Source of the DNA: Roseobacter weihaiensis
GTDB lineage: Bacteria > Pseudomonadota > Alphaproteobacteria > Rhodobacterales > Rhodobacteraceae
Length of the DNA: 64,000 bases
NCBI RefSeq assembly: GCF_020622345.1
Contig: NZ_JACNMO010000005.1
Span: forward strand, 124,001 to 188,000
Direction: 5' to 3'
In this document: in pieces, positions 34,792-44,372 of the stretch
Position numbering within the stretch: position 1 is the first letter of the stretch
Layout: each line of letters starts with the position of its first letter
Notes under the pieces: model-generated
Told to the model about the DNA's origin: nothing
The model's input: the letters and a program-made list of their open reading frames with translations, nothing else
Database searches by the model: none
Position numbers and translations under genes: made by a program

Positions 34792-36417
34792 GTGACTGAC
34801 ACCTCTTCCTATATCCGCGCCGCCGATGCGCTGGCACAGCGCCTTTATCGTGCCGGCTGCAGGCATGCTTTTGGCATGCCGGGGGGCGAGGTGCTGACTC
34901 TGGTCGACGCGCTGGAGGCCGCCGGGATCACCTTTATTCTCACCAAGCACGAAAATGCCGCCGCCTTCATGGCCGAAGGGGTCTACCACCAGACGGGAGC
35001 ACCGGGCATTCTGGTGGCCACGGTCGGGCCCGGTGCCCTGAACGGGGTGAACGCGGTAGCCAACGCCCATCAGGACCGGGTGCCGCTGATCGTGCTGGCA
35101 GGTGCGGTGGACGCGGATGAGGCGCAGACCTACACCCATCAGGTGCTCGACCAGCAGGCGGTGTTTCACCCGATCACCAAGGCGAGCTTTTCGCTGGTTC
35201 CCGGTGCAGCCCATGTTATCGCGGACAAGGCCGTCGCCATCGCCACCGAAGGCCGACCAGGCCCGGTTCATATTGACGTGCCGATCTCTGTCGCGGACAG
35301 TCGGGTGCCGGCGCAAGCGCCTCCCGCCCGCACGGATGCCGCCCGCACCGCCCCGGCGGGCGACGATCTCAGCCGCGCGCGCGGCTGGTTGGCCACCTCG
35401 GTGCGCCCGCTCATGGTCTTGGGCCTTGATGCCATGACCCAGGAGGCAGGCGACGTTGTGACCCGGTTTGCCGAAACCCACGGGGTCCCGGTGATCACGA
35501 CCTACAAGGCAAAGGGCCTGATCCCCGAGGATCACGCGCTGGCATTGGGGGCCGCAGGCCTCTCGCCACTGGCGGACAAGCACCTGTTGCCGCTGCTGAA
35601 AACGGCCGACCTGATCCTCTGCGTCGGATACGACCCGATTGAAATGCGGACCGGTTGGCGGGAGGCATGGTGCCCCCGCGAACAGCGCATCATCGACATC
35701 ACCGCAGAGCCAAATCACCACTACATGCATCAGTCGAGCCTGAATATCGTGGCCGATTGCGCCGCCTCGCTCGCTGCAATTTCAGAAGGCATCACGCCGC
35801 AAAAAACCTGGCCCGATCAAGCGCCGCAGCAGACCAGGGCGGCACTGCAAGCGGCCTTTCCCGCCGATGACACCTGGGGGCCTGCCGCTGTGATCGACAC
35901 CTGCCGGACCTCTTTGCCGCGCGACACGATTGCAACGGCGGATAGTGGCGCGCATCGTATCCTGCTCAGCCAGATGTGGCAGTGTTACAGCCCCCGCGGG
36001 CTGATCCAGTCCTCTGCCCTTTGCACAATGGGCTGTGCCGTGCCGCTGGCGATGGGAGCCAAGGTCGCCCGCCCCGAGACCCCGGTGGTGTCCTTTTCGG
36101 GGGATGCCGGGTTCCTGATGGTGGCCGGAGAGCTTTCTACGGCGGCTGAATTGGGTCTGAACACCCTTTTTGTCGTTTTCGTAGACGCCTCGCTTGCGCT
36201 CATTGAGCTGAAACAGCGGTCGCGCCAGCTGAAAAACAACGGCGTGGACTTTGCTCGACATGATTTTGCGGCCATCGGGCGGGCCTTTGGCGGCGCAGGC
36301 ACAACCGTGCACAGCCGTGCCGAGCTCAGCGCAGCGCTGGAGACCGCCCTGCAGGCCGAGAGTTTTACCGTAATTGCGGCCGTGATCGAGAGGGGCAGTT
36401 ATGACGGACGCATCTGA
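34792..36417 (+). CDS. ThDP-dependent enzyme, acetolactate synthase-like
   Basis: 541 residues from GTG at 34792. It has the three-domain architecture of ThDP decarboxylases. Glu in ILTKHENAAAFMAEG serves as the activating glutamate, the central domain binds a nucleotide-like ligand, and a C-terminal ThDP site GDAGFLMVAGELSTAAELGL ... FVVFVDASLALIE replaces the usual GDG...NN with GDA and no second Asn. The substrate is not evident. It overlaps the next gene, a CoA-transferase, by 17 bases. A ThDP enzyme with a family III CoA-transferase recalls the oxalyl-CoA decarboxylase/formyl-CoA transferase pair, but subfamily markers are not clear. Confidence 0.85.
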   Translation: MTDTSSYIRAADALAQRLYRAGCRHAFGMPGGEVLTLVDALEAAGITFILTKHENAAAFMAEGVYHQTGAPGILVATVGPGALNGVNAVANAHQDRVPLIVLAGAVDADEAQTYTHQVLDQQAVFHPITKASFSLVPGAAHVIADKAVAIATEGRPGPVHIDVPISVADSRVPAQAPPARTDAARTAPAGDDLSRARGWLATSVRPLMVLGLDAMTQEAGDVVTRFAETHGVPVITTYKAKGLIPEDHALALGAAGLSPLADKHLLPLLKTADLILCVGYDPIEMRTGWREAWCPREQRIIDITAEPNHHYMHQSSLNIVADCAASLAAISEGITPQKTWPDQAPQQTRAALQAAFPADDTWGPAAVIDTCRTSLPRDTIATADSGAHRILLSQMWQCYSPRGLIQSSALCTMGCAVPLAMGAKVARPETPVVSFSGDAGFLMVAGELSTAAELGLNTLFVVFVDASLALIELKQRSRQLKNNGVDFARHDFAAIGRAFGGAGTTVHSRAELSAALETALQAESFTVIAAVIERGSYDGRI

Positions 36418-37609
36418 CGCACCAGCCGCTCTGAGCGGCCTCGTGGTGCTGGATCTGACACGGATCCTGGCCGGGCCGACCGCGACCCAGCTTCTGGGCG
36501 ATTTCGGCGCGACTGTTCTGAAGGTTGAAAACCCCAAAACCGGGGGCGATGACACCCGCATTTGGGGGCCGAACTACGCGCGCGACGTGCACGGCCAGAA
36601 CACGGATCTCTCTGCCTATTTCATGGCCGCCAACCGCAACAAACGCTCTCTTTCCATCGATATCTCGACCGCCGAGGGCCAACGGGTCGTGCAACAGCTT
36701 GCCGCCCGCGCAGATGTCGTGATCGAAAACTATAAACCCGGCGGGCTGGAAAAATACGGGCTCGATCACAAGACGCTCTGTGCCGCCCACCCGGAACTTG
36801 TGTATTGCTCAATCTCGGGCTTCGGTCAGACCGGGCCGAACCGGGACAAGCCGGGATATGACCTGATGGCGCAGGGCTATGGCGGCATCATGTCGTTGAC
36901 GGGTGACCCCGACGGGCCACCTGTGAAGGTCGGTGTGGGGATCGCCGATGTGATGTGCGGAATGTATGCCACCATCGGCATTCTGACGGCCTTGCGCCAC
37001 CGTGATGCGACTGGCGAAGGACAACACATCGACCTGTCGCTGGTTGATGCGCAGATGGCCTGGCTTATCAACGAGGGCACGAACTACCTCACCTCTGGAC
37101 AGTTGCCCAGAAGACGCGGCAACGCCCATCCCAACATCGTGCCTTACGAGGCCTTTGTCTGCTCTGACGGGCATGTGCTGATCGCGGTCGGGAACGATGC
37201 GCAATTTGCCCGCTTTTGCGATGCCTTGAGCCTGCCCGAGCTGGCCACGGACGCCCGGTTTACCACCAATCTGGCGCGTCTGGAAAACCGTGAGGTGCTG
37301 ATCCCGCTGATCTCCGCACCGCTGGCCACAAAAAGCAAATCCGAGGTGATTGCAATGCTTCAGGCGGTCCATGTGCCGGTGGGTCCGATCAACACCGTGG
37401 CCGAGGCGCTTGCCTCGGATCAGGCCGCGTCCAGAGGGGCGGTTGTGAGCGTGCCAGCCAGCGGGATCGAGAGCGGCGCGGTTGAGCTGCTGGCCAATCC
37501 GCTCAAATTGTCGCGCACGCCCGTGCAGTATCGCCGCGCGCCCCCCCGCTTCGGGCAGGACACCGAGGAGGTTCTGGCAGAACTCGGCATAAAGCCACCG
37601 AAAAACTGA
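36401..37609 (+). CDS. Family III CoA-transferase (CaiB/BaiF)
   Basis: 402 residues. Family III hallmarks: LDLTRILAGPTATQLLGDFGATVLKVE, the catalytic Asp region ending CSISGFGQTGPNRDKPGYDLMAQ, MSLTGDPDGPPVKVG and DLSLVDAQMAW. These enzymes move CoA between acids, for example formyl-CoA/oxalate or carnitine-type substrates. Overlaps the 3' end of the ThDP-enzyme gene, so co-translated. Acceptor and donor unknown. Confidence 0.92.
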   Translation: MTDASDAPAALSGLVVLDLTRILAGPTATQLLGDFGATVLKVENPKTGGDDTRIWGPNYARDVHGQNTDLSAYFMAANRNKRSLSIDISTAEGQRVVQQLAARADVVIENYKPGGLEKYGLDHKTLCAAHPELVYCSISGFGQTGPNRDKPGYDLMAQGYGGIMSLTGDPDGPPVKVGVGIADVMCGMYATIGILTALRHRDATGEGQHIDLSLVDAQMAWLINEGTNYLTSGQLPRRRGNAHPNIVPYEAFVCSDGHVLIAVGNDAQFARFCDALSLPELATDARFTTNLARLENREVLIPLISAPLATKSKSEVIAMLQAVHVPVGPINTVAEALASDQAASRGAVVSVPASGIESGAVELLANPLKLSRTPVQYRRAPPRFGQDTEEVLAELGIKPPKN

Positions 37610-37793
37610 AACTTTTGGCGGCGTAAAATGGCCTAAATCACCGAAATAGTGGTTAATTTGAACTGTTCTTATGAAATATTCAGCGCTTTGCAACACATAG
37701 CTTCACGTTGGCGTGTAACCACTGCCCAAGGTCTTCGCACGCTCCGATATTGCGGTACACAAGAGACAGCTACAGTAAAAAGGTACGCCCATT

Positions 37794-39143
37794 ATGATGT
37801 ATGATATCTGTCAAAGCCCGGTTTCCCTGACGACCCAGGACGCTCTGGCGGAGTGGAACGGAATGGTCCGGGCCTTTCTGGCCCACGGGACGACGACACC
37901 GACGCATCTTGGCGCTGTGCTCCAAAGCCATCCTCATTTTGCGATGGGTCATGCAGCGCGCGGGCTTTTTTCCCTGATGATGGGCCGCGCAGAACTGGTA
38001 CAGACCGCGCATGAGGCTGCACAGGCCGCGCATCTGGCGCTGGCCAACGCCGAGGCCACCCCCCGCGAAGAGGCATGGGTCACCGCCCTTGACCGCTGGC
38101 TGGAAGGCACCCCCTCGGGTGCCATCGCTGCAATCGAAGGCGCGCTGGATATGCATCCCGCCGACACACTCTCCGCCAAGGTCAGCCACGCCATTCGGTT
38201 CATCCTGGGCGATGCCAGCGGCATGCGCAGCTCGATCGAGCGGGTGCTGGGGGCGCATGACGCCGATCACGCCTGCCGGGGATACGCGCTGGGGTGCCAC
38301 AGCTTCACGCTGGAAGAGACCGGCGACTATGATCTGGCCGAGGCTGCCGGGCGGGCCGGGCTTGAGCTGGTCAAAGATGACGCGTGGGGCCTGCATGCGG
38401 TCGCCCACGTCTATGACATGACCGCGCGCCCCGACCTTGGGATCAATCTGATCGAAGGGCATACAAGCGCCTGGGATCACTGCAATAATTTCCGGTACCA
38501 CGTCTGGTGGCACAAGGCGCTGCTACATCTGGACCGGGGGGAGCTGGATGTGGCCCTGGGTCTCTATGACGCGCAGATCCGTGCGGATAAAACCGATGAC
38601 TACCGCGATATCTCGAACGCGACATCGCTGCTTGTCCGGCTGGAGCTTGAGGGCATCGCGGTCGGACCCCGCTGGGCGGAACTGGCGGATCTGGCGGAAA
38701 GACGTATCGACGATGGCTGCGTGGTCTTTGCGGACCTGCACTATATGCTGGCGCTCACCGGCGCGCAGCGCCCCGAGGCGCAACAGCAGATGAAGGCCCG
38801 ATTTGCCCGCGACGCTGCCCGCGACGGCGAGATGCAACAGCGCTATGCGCACCCCGGACTTGCGGCCCTCGCAGGGCTCAATGCCTTTGCCGAAGGGCGT
38901 TATGATGCGGCCTTTGCCGATCTTGTTGCCGCCCGCCCGGACATGCAGAGCATCGGCGGCAGCCATGCCCAGCGCGATGTCTTTGAACGGCTGACCATTG
39001 ACGCAGGCCTGCGCGCAGGCCGTTATACCCAGACCGAAGCGATCCTGAACGACCGTCTGGCGCGCCGCGCCGGCAACGCGGATCGCTACACCAAAACGCG
39101 TCTGGCCAGCATAGCGGACGCACGGCGGATCCCTGCTCAGTAA
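37794..39143 (+). CDS. Tetratricopeptide-repeat protein, TTC38-like
   Basis: 449 residues made largely of helical TPR-like pairs: FAMGHAARGLFSLMMGRAEL, HACRGYALGCHSFTLEETGDYDLAEAAGRAGLEL, WHKALLHLDRGELDVALGLYDAQI, AALAGLNAFAEGRYDAAF. The HVWWHKALLHL stretch is characteristic of the TTC38 branch, which has no known bacterial function. No signal peptide or membrane helix, so cytoplasmic. Stand-alone gene with its own upstream region of 180 bases. Confidence 0.78.
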   Translation: MMYDICQSPVSLTTQDALAEWNGMVRAFLAHGTTTPTHLGAVLQSHPHFAMGHAARGLFSLMMGRAELVQTAHEAAQAAHLALANAEATPREEAWVTALDRWLEGTPSGAIAAIEGALDMHPADTLSAKVSHAIRFILGDASGMRSSIERVLGAHDADHACRGYALGCHSFTLEETGDYDLAEAAGRAGLELVKDDAWGLHAVAHVYDMTARPDLGINLIEGHTSAWDHCNNFRYHVWWHKALLHLDRGELDVALGLYDAQIRADKTDDYRDISNATSLLVRLELEGIAVGPRWAELADLAERRIDDGCVVFADLHYMLALTGAQRPEAQQQMKARFARDAARDGEMQQRYAHPGLAALAGLNAFAEGRYDAAFADLVAARPDMQSIGGSHAQRDVFERLTIDAGLRAGRYTQTEAILNDRLARRAGNADRYTKTRLASIADARRIPAQ

Positions 39144-39203
39144 CTGCGGGCCGCCGATGAAATTGCTGATGACACTTTTAAACCGAAAGCATAAAGACCG
39201 GCC

Positions 39204-40421
39204 ATGACACTTGCCGCTCCGTCCAATCTGGCGCAAACGCGCCCGTCCGCTGCTGCTCAGGCGGCATCGCCGGGCCAGCGCATCCGCGATCCGCGTCTGG
39301 ATTTCTTCCGGGGCATCGTGATGTTCATCATTCTCATTGCGCATACGCCCGGCAACTGGCTCACCCTTTGGATTCCCGCGCGCTTCGGGTTTTCCGACGC
39401 GACCGAAGTCTTTGTCTTCTGTTCCGGCATGGCCTCGGCCCTTGCCTTTGGCGCGGTGTTCCGCGACCAGGGGCTGCTGATGGGAACCGCACGTACGGTC
39501 TTTCGGTGCTGGCAGGTCTATTGGGCGCATATCGGGCTCTTCTTTGCTGTCGCGGGCACGATGCTGTTGCTCAACAACACCGGTTGGTTTGAGCGGGACT
39601 ATGTCGGTCAGTTGAATCTGTATCCATTCCTCAACAACCCCGAAGAGAACCTTCTTGGCCTGCTGACCCTGACCTATGTGCCGAATTACTTTGATATTCT
39701 GCCGATGTATCTGGTGGTGCTGGCCATGATGCCGCTGGTGATCGCCTGCCACCGCTTCCACCCGCTGGCGGCCTTGCTGCTGGTTGCGGGCGTCTGGTTC
39801 GGGGCCCAGTTCGACGCTTTGGCGCTGCCGGCAGAGCCGTGGTCCGCGCGGGAGTGGTTTTTCAACCCCTTTGGCTGGCAACTGGTGTTTTTCACGGGCT
39901 TTGCCTTCATGTCAGGATGGCTGCCTGCGCCACCGCGCCACAAGCTTCTGGTCATTCTGGCGGGGGTCATCGTGCTGGTCGTCATTCCGCTTGCCTATTA
40001 CCGCATCACGCGCCAACTGCCCGAAGTACGGGCTTGGCGGACGGAGTACCGCTTTCTGATCGCCAAAACCGACTTTGGTGTCCTGCGCTATGTGCATTTT
40101 CTGGCCCTGGCTTACCTGTGCTGGATCGCGGTAGGCGAAGCGGGCCGCCGCATCCTGCCACCGCAAACGGGCGGCGTTCTGGCAGAGCTTTGGCGGCGTG
40201 TGCTCGCCATGATCATGAAGGTCGGGCAGCAATCGCTTGCGGTGTTCATCACCTCGATGTTCATCGCACGGCTTCTCGGGGCAGCGCTGGATACCCTGGG
40301 CCGTGGCTCTCTGCTCAACCAGCTCATCGTCAATCTGGTCGGCTTTGTGATTTTGATCGGTGTGGCCTACGGCGTGGGGTGGTTCAAGACCCAGCCCTGG
40401 CGAAAAAAGGTGGTGCAATGA
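39204..40421 (+). CDS. opgC: OpgC-like membrane acyltransferase
   Basis: 405 residues with about ten membrane helices. RIRDPRLDFFRGIVMFIILIAHTPGNWL at the N terminus carries the Arg/Asp and conserved His of OpgC/Acyl_transf_3 proteins. OpgC succinylates periplasmic glucans in Rhodobacter. It is the first gene of opgC-opgG-opgH; its stop overlaps the opgG start. Ala/Ser-rich N-terminal extension of about 25 residues. Confidence 0.9.
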   Translation: MTLAAPSNLAQTRPSAAAQAASPGQRIRDPRLDFFRGIVMFIILIAHTPGNWLTLWIPARFGFSDATEVFVFCSGMASALAFGAVFRDQGLLMGTARTVFRCWQVYWAHIGLFFAVAGTMLLLNNTGWFERDYVGQLNLYPFLNNPEENLLGLLTLTYVPNYFDILPMYLVVLAMMPLVIACHRFHPLAALLLVAGVWFGAQFDALALPAEPWSAREWFFNPFGWQLVFFTGFAFMSGWLPAPPRHKLLVILAGVIVLVVIPLAYYRITRQLPEVRAWRTEYRFLIAKTDFGVLRYVHFLALAYLCWIAVGEAGRRILPPQTGGVLAELWRRVLAMIMKVGQQSLAVFITSMFIARLLGAALDTLGRGSLLNQLIVNLVGFVILIGVAYGVGWFKTQPWRKKVVQ

Positions 40422-41956
40422 TGCTGCGTCGGGATGTCCTCAAATCACTGGCCGCTCTTGCAACAGCCCCCACCGCGGCGCTGGCCGACGCGGCCACCCC
40501 CGAGCCCGGCCTGCAACAAGGTACGGCCACGCCCTTTACGGCAGAGCTGGTGCGTACCCGCGCCCAGGCGCTTGCCCAAACGGACTATACCCCGCGCCCC
40601 TATGTGCCGGAGAGCTGGCGAAACCTCAGCTACGACCAATACCGCAAAATCTGGTTTGATGGCCGCAATGCCCTGTGGCAGGGCACCGAAGGGCCACAAC
40701 GCGTCGACCTCCTCCCACCCGGGCTCTATTTTCCGCAGCCTGTGGAAATCAATGTGGTTCAGGACGGTCAGGCGCGGCCGTTGCTGTTTGATCTGGGCGT
40801 CTTTGACAGCACGGATAAGTTCCCGGAGGTCGAGGTTGACGACACGCTGGGGTATTCCGGCTTGCGCCTAAGGGCCGAACTGCAGCAACCCGGCATTTTT
40901 CAGGAATACGCGGTCTTTCAGGGGGCCAGCTATTTCCGCGGCATTGGCGCGGGCGAAACCTACGGGCTGTCTGCGCGGGGCCTGGCGCTCAACACCGCTG
41001 AGCCCGAAGGCGAAGAATTCCCCGATTTCATCGCCTTCTGGCTGGAAACGCCCAAGCCTGGCGCACGGTCCGTCGTGCTGCATGCGCTGCTCGACAGCCC
41101 CAGTTGCACAGGCGCCTACCGGTTCAAGATCACCCATGGTGAAACGCTGACGATGGCGGTCGAGGCAGAGATTTTCGCCCGCCAGGAACTGCTGCACGTG
41201 GGGATCGCCCCGCTGACGTCGATGTTTCTGTTTGACGAGACAATGCGCGAGCGTTTTTCGGACTTCCGACCAGCCGTCCACGACAGTGACGGGCTGATGA
41301 TCCACAATGGCGCGGGCGAGGTGATCTGGCGCCCGCTGTCCAATCCAAAGCATCTGCAGATCAGCGCCTTCGCGGATGACAGCCCGCGCGGGTTTGGCCT
41401 GATGCAACGCGCCCGCGCCTTTAGCGATTTTGCCGACCTTGAAGCGCTGTATCACAACCGGCCCGCTTTGTGGGTCACCCCCGGCGAGGACTGGGGACCG
41501 GGCAGTGTCACCTTGGTGGAAATTCCCGCCGACCTGGAAGTCTACGACAATATCGTCAGCTATTGGCGGCCCGCAGCCCCCATCCCGGCAGGGGCTTCAC
41601 ACAGGATGTCCTACCGGTTGGACTGGGCCGACGATCCAGCCCCGCGTGCGTCAATGCCGCTGCGTGTGCTCAATACCGCCATCGGCGACCGGCCCGAAGG
41701 CGGCAAGGTCGTGATCGTCGATTTCGAAGCCCGCGCGGACGTGCCCGAAGATCTGACACAGCTCGATATTGTCCTGCGCAGCAGCAGTGGCGAGATGTCG
41801 CAAGGGCTGGTTCAGCGCAATCCGGAAACAGGCGGGCCGCGGCTGGCTTTCACCTTCTACCCGCAGGAGGCTGAGCTGATCGAATTCCGGGCGCAACTGC
41901 GTCTGGAGGGGGCTGCACTCACCGAGGTCTGGCTCTATCGGTGGACCCGCGCATGA
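40418..41956 (+). CDS. opgG: Periplasmic glucan biosynthesis protein OpgG
   Basis: 512 residues. The start ATGATG at 40418 overlaps the opgC stop; the open frame extending to 39839 lies within opgC and is rejected. A Tat-like signal peptide (LRRDVLKSLAALATAPTAALADA) is followed by the MdoG fold: YDQYRKIWF, GASYFRGIGAGETYGLSARGLAL and VTPGEDWGPGSVTLVEIP. OpgG works in the periplasm on glucan backbone branching. The stop overlaps opgH (ATGA). Confidence 0.95.
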   Translation: MMLRRDVLKSLAALATAPTAALADAATPEPGLQQGTATPFTAELVRTRAQALAQTDYTPRPYVPESWRNLSYDQYRKIWFDGRNALWQGTEGPQRVDLLPPGLYFPQPVEINVVQDGQARPLLFDLGVFDSTDKFPEVEVDDTLGYSGLRLRAELQQPGIFQEYAVFQGASYFRGIGAGETYGLSARGLALNTAEPEGEEFPDFIAFWLETPKPGARSVVLHALLDSPSCTGAYRFKITHGETLTMAVEAEIFARQELLHVGIAPLTSMFLFDETMRERFSDFRPAVHDSDGLMIHNGAGEVIWRPLSNPKHLQISAFADDSPRGFGLMQRARAFSDFADLEALYHNRPALWVTPGEDWGPGSVTLVEIPADLEVYDNIVSYWRPAAPIPAGASHRMSYRLDWADDPAPRASMPLRVLNTAIGDRPEGGKVVIVDFEARADVPEDLTQLDIVLRSSSGEMSQGLVQRNPETGGPRLAFTFYPQEAELIEFRAQLRLEGAALTEVWLYRWTRA

Positions 41957-43845
41957 CCGAAAAAACGCAGAGGCTCTTTGAGATGATGCCGGCCCGCGCC
42001 CCGCTTGAAATGCAAGCGCAACCCTTGCGCCGCGCCCCCAAGCCGCAACCGGGCAGATCGCCCAAACCCGAGGCATCGCTGCTCTGGCGGCTGGCGGTCT
42101 TTGTACCTGCGTTGACGGGCACGTTCTTGCTGCTCAAGGGTCTTTACGGATGGTTTGCCGAAACCGGCATGTCGGGGCTTGAATGGGCCTTGCTGAGCAT
42201 GGTCGGTCTGACCTTTATCTGGGTAACCCTCTCGGTCAGCACCATCGGCGTGGCCGTCGCGGGGCTCCTGGCGCGCGCGGACACACCGGATCAGGAAAAA
42301 CCCCCACCAGCGCCGCTCGATGTGGCTCTGCTGGTGCCCGTCTACAACGAAGACACCGGCGAGGTGTTTGGCAATGCCGCAGCCATGTTGGGGGATCTTG
42401 CCCAGCTCGACAGCGCCCACAGCTACGCGCTTTTCATTCTCTCGGATACACGCGATGCGGAGATTGCCGCGCGCGAAGAAGAAGCCTTTGGCCTGCTGCG
42501 CGCGCAAGCACCAAAGGGCATGGGCGTGCATTATCGCAGGCGGCTTGAGAATACCGACAAGAAGGTCGGCAATCTTGTTGACTGGATTACCGGATGGGGT
42601 GCGGCCTATGCGGCTATGGTGGTGCTCGACGCGGACAGTCTGATGACAGGCCGCGCGATTGACAGGCTGGCCAATGAGCTCAGCACAGATCCGGAGGCCG
42701 GGTTGATCCAGACTTGCCCGGTGCTGGTCGGGGCAGAGACGGTCTTTGCCCGGCTGCAGCAGTTTTCCAACATCGCCTACGGCTGGCTGCTGGCCGAAGG
42801 TCTGGCAAACTGGTCGCGCAATGAAGGCAACTACTGGGGCCACAACGCGATCATCAGAACGCGCGCTTTCGCAGCCTCCGCCGGGCTGCCGCATCTGCGA
42901 GGGCGGCGCGGGCAGTCCGAGATGATCCTGAGCCATGATTTTGTCGAGGCCGGGCTGTTGCGCCGGGCCGGATGGACGGTCCGTTTCATGCCCCGTCTGA
43001 CCGGTAGTTTTGAAGAGACCCCCGGCACGCTGATCGACTATGTCTTGCGCGACCAGCGCTGGTGCCGGGGCAACCTGCAACACCTGCGCCTTCTGGGGAC
43101 AGCAGGTCTGCACCCGGTGTCTCGGTTCCACCTGCTGCACGGGGCGGTCAGCTACCTGCTGTCTCCTGCGTGGTTCCTGCTGCTGGTCATCTGGTTCCTG
43201 CTGGGCAAAGACCGCGAGACCAACGTGATCCGCTACTTCAACGAGGCCAACCCGCTGTTCCCGGACTGGCCCCCCGCGATGAGCCATGTGGATTCGGCGG
43301 TCTTTCTGGTGATCATGTATGCCATGCTGCTGACCCCCAAACTGGTGGGCGCAGGGATCATTGCCGCACATCCCAAGGCGACCCGGCTTTACGGCGGACG
43401 CGGGGCCTTCTTGTCCGCCTTCGCCGTTGAGGTTGCCCTGTCCATTGCCTATGCGCCGATCCTGATGGTGCAGCAGACCCGTGCGGTCTGGCGGAGCGCT
43501 CTGGGTCGCGACAGCGGGTGGCGCACGCAAAACAGAACCGCCCGCGCCTACCCGCTGAGGGATCTTTCGCGGTTCCACTGGTTTGAGACGGCGCTTGGCG
43601 TCATTCTGACTGCCGGCCTGTTCTCTGGGCTGGTGTCTTTGTGGCTCATCCCGATCGCGGCGAGCCTGCTGTGCGCCGTGCCGCTTTCCGCGCTCAGCGC
43701 CCTGCCGGTAGCAAAGTACCTGCCCAAGGCGCTGCACATGCAAAGCCCGCTGACCCTGCGTGAGCCGCATATCGTGACCCAGGCGCGCCGGGAGCGGCGA
43801 CGGATCAACGCGATGCTGGATCAGGCAGGATTGTCCGCCGGGTAA
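41953..43845 (+). CDS. opgH: Glucan glucosyltransferase OpgH
   Basis: 630 residues from ATG at 41953, whose ATGA overlaps the opgG stop (GTG at 41941 is the alternative). A family 2 glycosyltransferase domain lies between membrane helices: LLVPVYNEDTGEVFGN, VLDADSLM (DxD-type), LSHDFVEAGLLRRAGWTVRF and the RDQRWCRGNLQHL motif. Multiple helices follow. Polymerises UDP-glucose into linear beta-glucan in the inner membrane. About 630 residues, near the shorter family members; no missing motif. Confidence 0.95.
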   Translation: MTEKTQRLFEMMPARAPLEMQAQPLRRAPKPQPGRSPKPEASLLWRLAVFVPALTGTFLLLKGLYGWFAETGMSGLEWALLSMVGLTFIWVTLSVSTIGVAVAGLLARADTPDQEKPPPAPLDVALLVPVYNEDTGEVFGNAAAMLGDLAQLDSAHSYALFILSDTRDAEIAAREEEAFGLLRAQAPKGMGVHYRRRLENTDKKVGNLVDWITGWGAAYAAMVVLDADSLMTGRAIDRLANELSTDPEAGLIQTCPVLVGAETVFARLQQFSNIAYGWLLAEGLANWSRNEGNYWGHNAIIRTRAFAASAGLPHLRGRRGQSEMILSHDFVEAGLLRRAGWTVRFMPRLTGSFEETPGTLIDYVLRDQRWCRGNLQHLRLLGTAGLHPVSRFHLLHGAVSYLLSPAWFLLLVIWFLLGKDRETNVIRYFNEANPLFPDWPPAMSHVDSAVFLVIMYAMLLTPKLVGAGIIAAHPKATRLYGGRGAFLSAFAVEVALSIAYAPILMVQQTRAVWRSALGRDSGWRTQNRTARAYPLRDLSRFHWFETALGVILTAGLFSGLVSLWLIPIAASLLCAVPLSALSALPVAKYLPKALHMQSPLTLREPHIVTQARRERRRINAMLDQAGLSAG

Positions 43846-43875
43846 GGGGCGATTTGTGGCGGTACCGTGGCCGGT

Positions 43876-44370
43876 TTACTCAAACGCGACCAAAGGCAGA
43901 TCCCGCCGCAGCCAGCCCGGCCCCGCACCGGACCCCAGCATGCCCTCGGGCACATCGATGATCTGGGTATAGCCGGCGGCCAGCAGACGTGCGGACAAAT
44001 GGCGCGACCGCACACCGCGCGCGCAGATCAGGGCAATGGGCCGCTGTCGGTCGCCTTGCGTGTGCTGCAACAACGCCTCTTCGAAATCAGGGCGGCGCAT
44101 GTCGATGGGGACGGCCCCTTCGCCAAGACCCGTCCGGCGCCACTCGTCAGGCCTGCGGATATCGATCAGCAACACCGCCCCGGACAGAGCTGCCTGATGT
44201 GCATCGGGAGGGCTAAGTGCCGTGCCGCCATTTTCCGCAAGGATGTTGAACCATTGCGCCGCGATTGCCCCACTGGTTGCCAGACCGGCCACCCCCAGAA
44301 GCACAATACCCCGCCGCGACAAACGCGGCGGGGTTTTTTGACTTTCCTCTACCGGATCGTAGAGGCGCAT
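43876..44370 (-). CDS. Membrane-anchored rhodanese-domain protein
   Basis: 164 residues. A short N-terminal basic stretch (RLSRRGIVLLGVAGLATSGAIAA) is a membrane anchor or Tat-like signal, followed by one rhodanese domain: VLLIDIRRPDEWRRTGLGEGAVPIDMR and the active-site loop LICARGVRS with the catalytic Cys. Probably a sulfur-transfer or binding protein in the periplasm. Follows the YHS-domain gene by two bases, so one operon. Its N-terminal codons form the strong plus-strand terminator listed below. Confidence 0.87.
   Translation of the reverse strand: MRLYDPVEESQKTPPRLSRRGIVLLGVAGLATSGAIAAQWFNILAENGGTALSPPDAHQAALSGAVLLIDIRRPDEWRRTGLGEGAVPIDMRRPDFEEALLQHTQGDRQRPIALICARGVRSRHLSARLLAAGYTQIIDVPEGMLGSGAGPGWLRRDLPLVAFE
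44309..44339 (+). terminator. Canonical intrinsic terminator inside a CDS of the opposite strand
   Basis: CCCCGCCGCG / CGCGGCGGGG with a 5-base loop, directly followed by TTTTTT on the plus strand. It would stop transcripts running on from opgH, 460 bases upstream, but lies in the first 20 codons of the minus-strand rhodanese gene. Confidence 0.75.
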
Positions 44371-44372
44371 GT

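Noticed and set aside
34048-35730. Large minus-strand ORF (560 codons) opposite gcrA and the ThDP-enzyme gene
   Set aside because: Composition (His/Gly/Arg-rich) is that of an antisense shadow in GC-rich DNA; both plus-strand genes have clear family motifs.
39839-41956. 705-residue form of OpgG
   Set aside because: The extra N-terminal part is an out-of-frame reading of opgC; the Tat-like signal begins at 40418.
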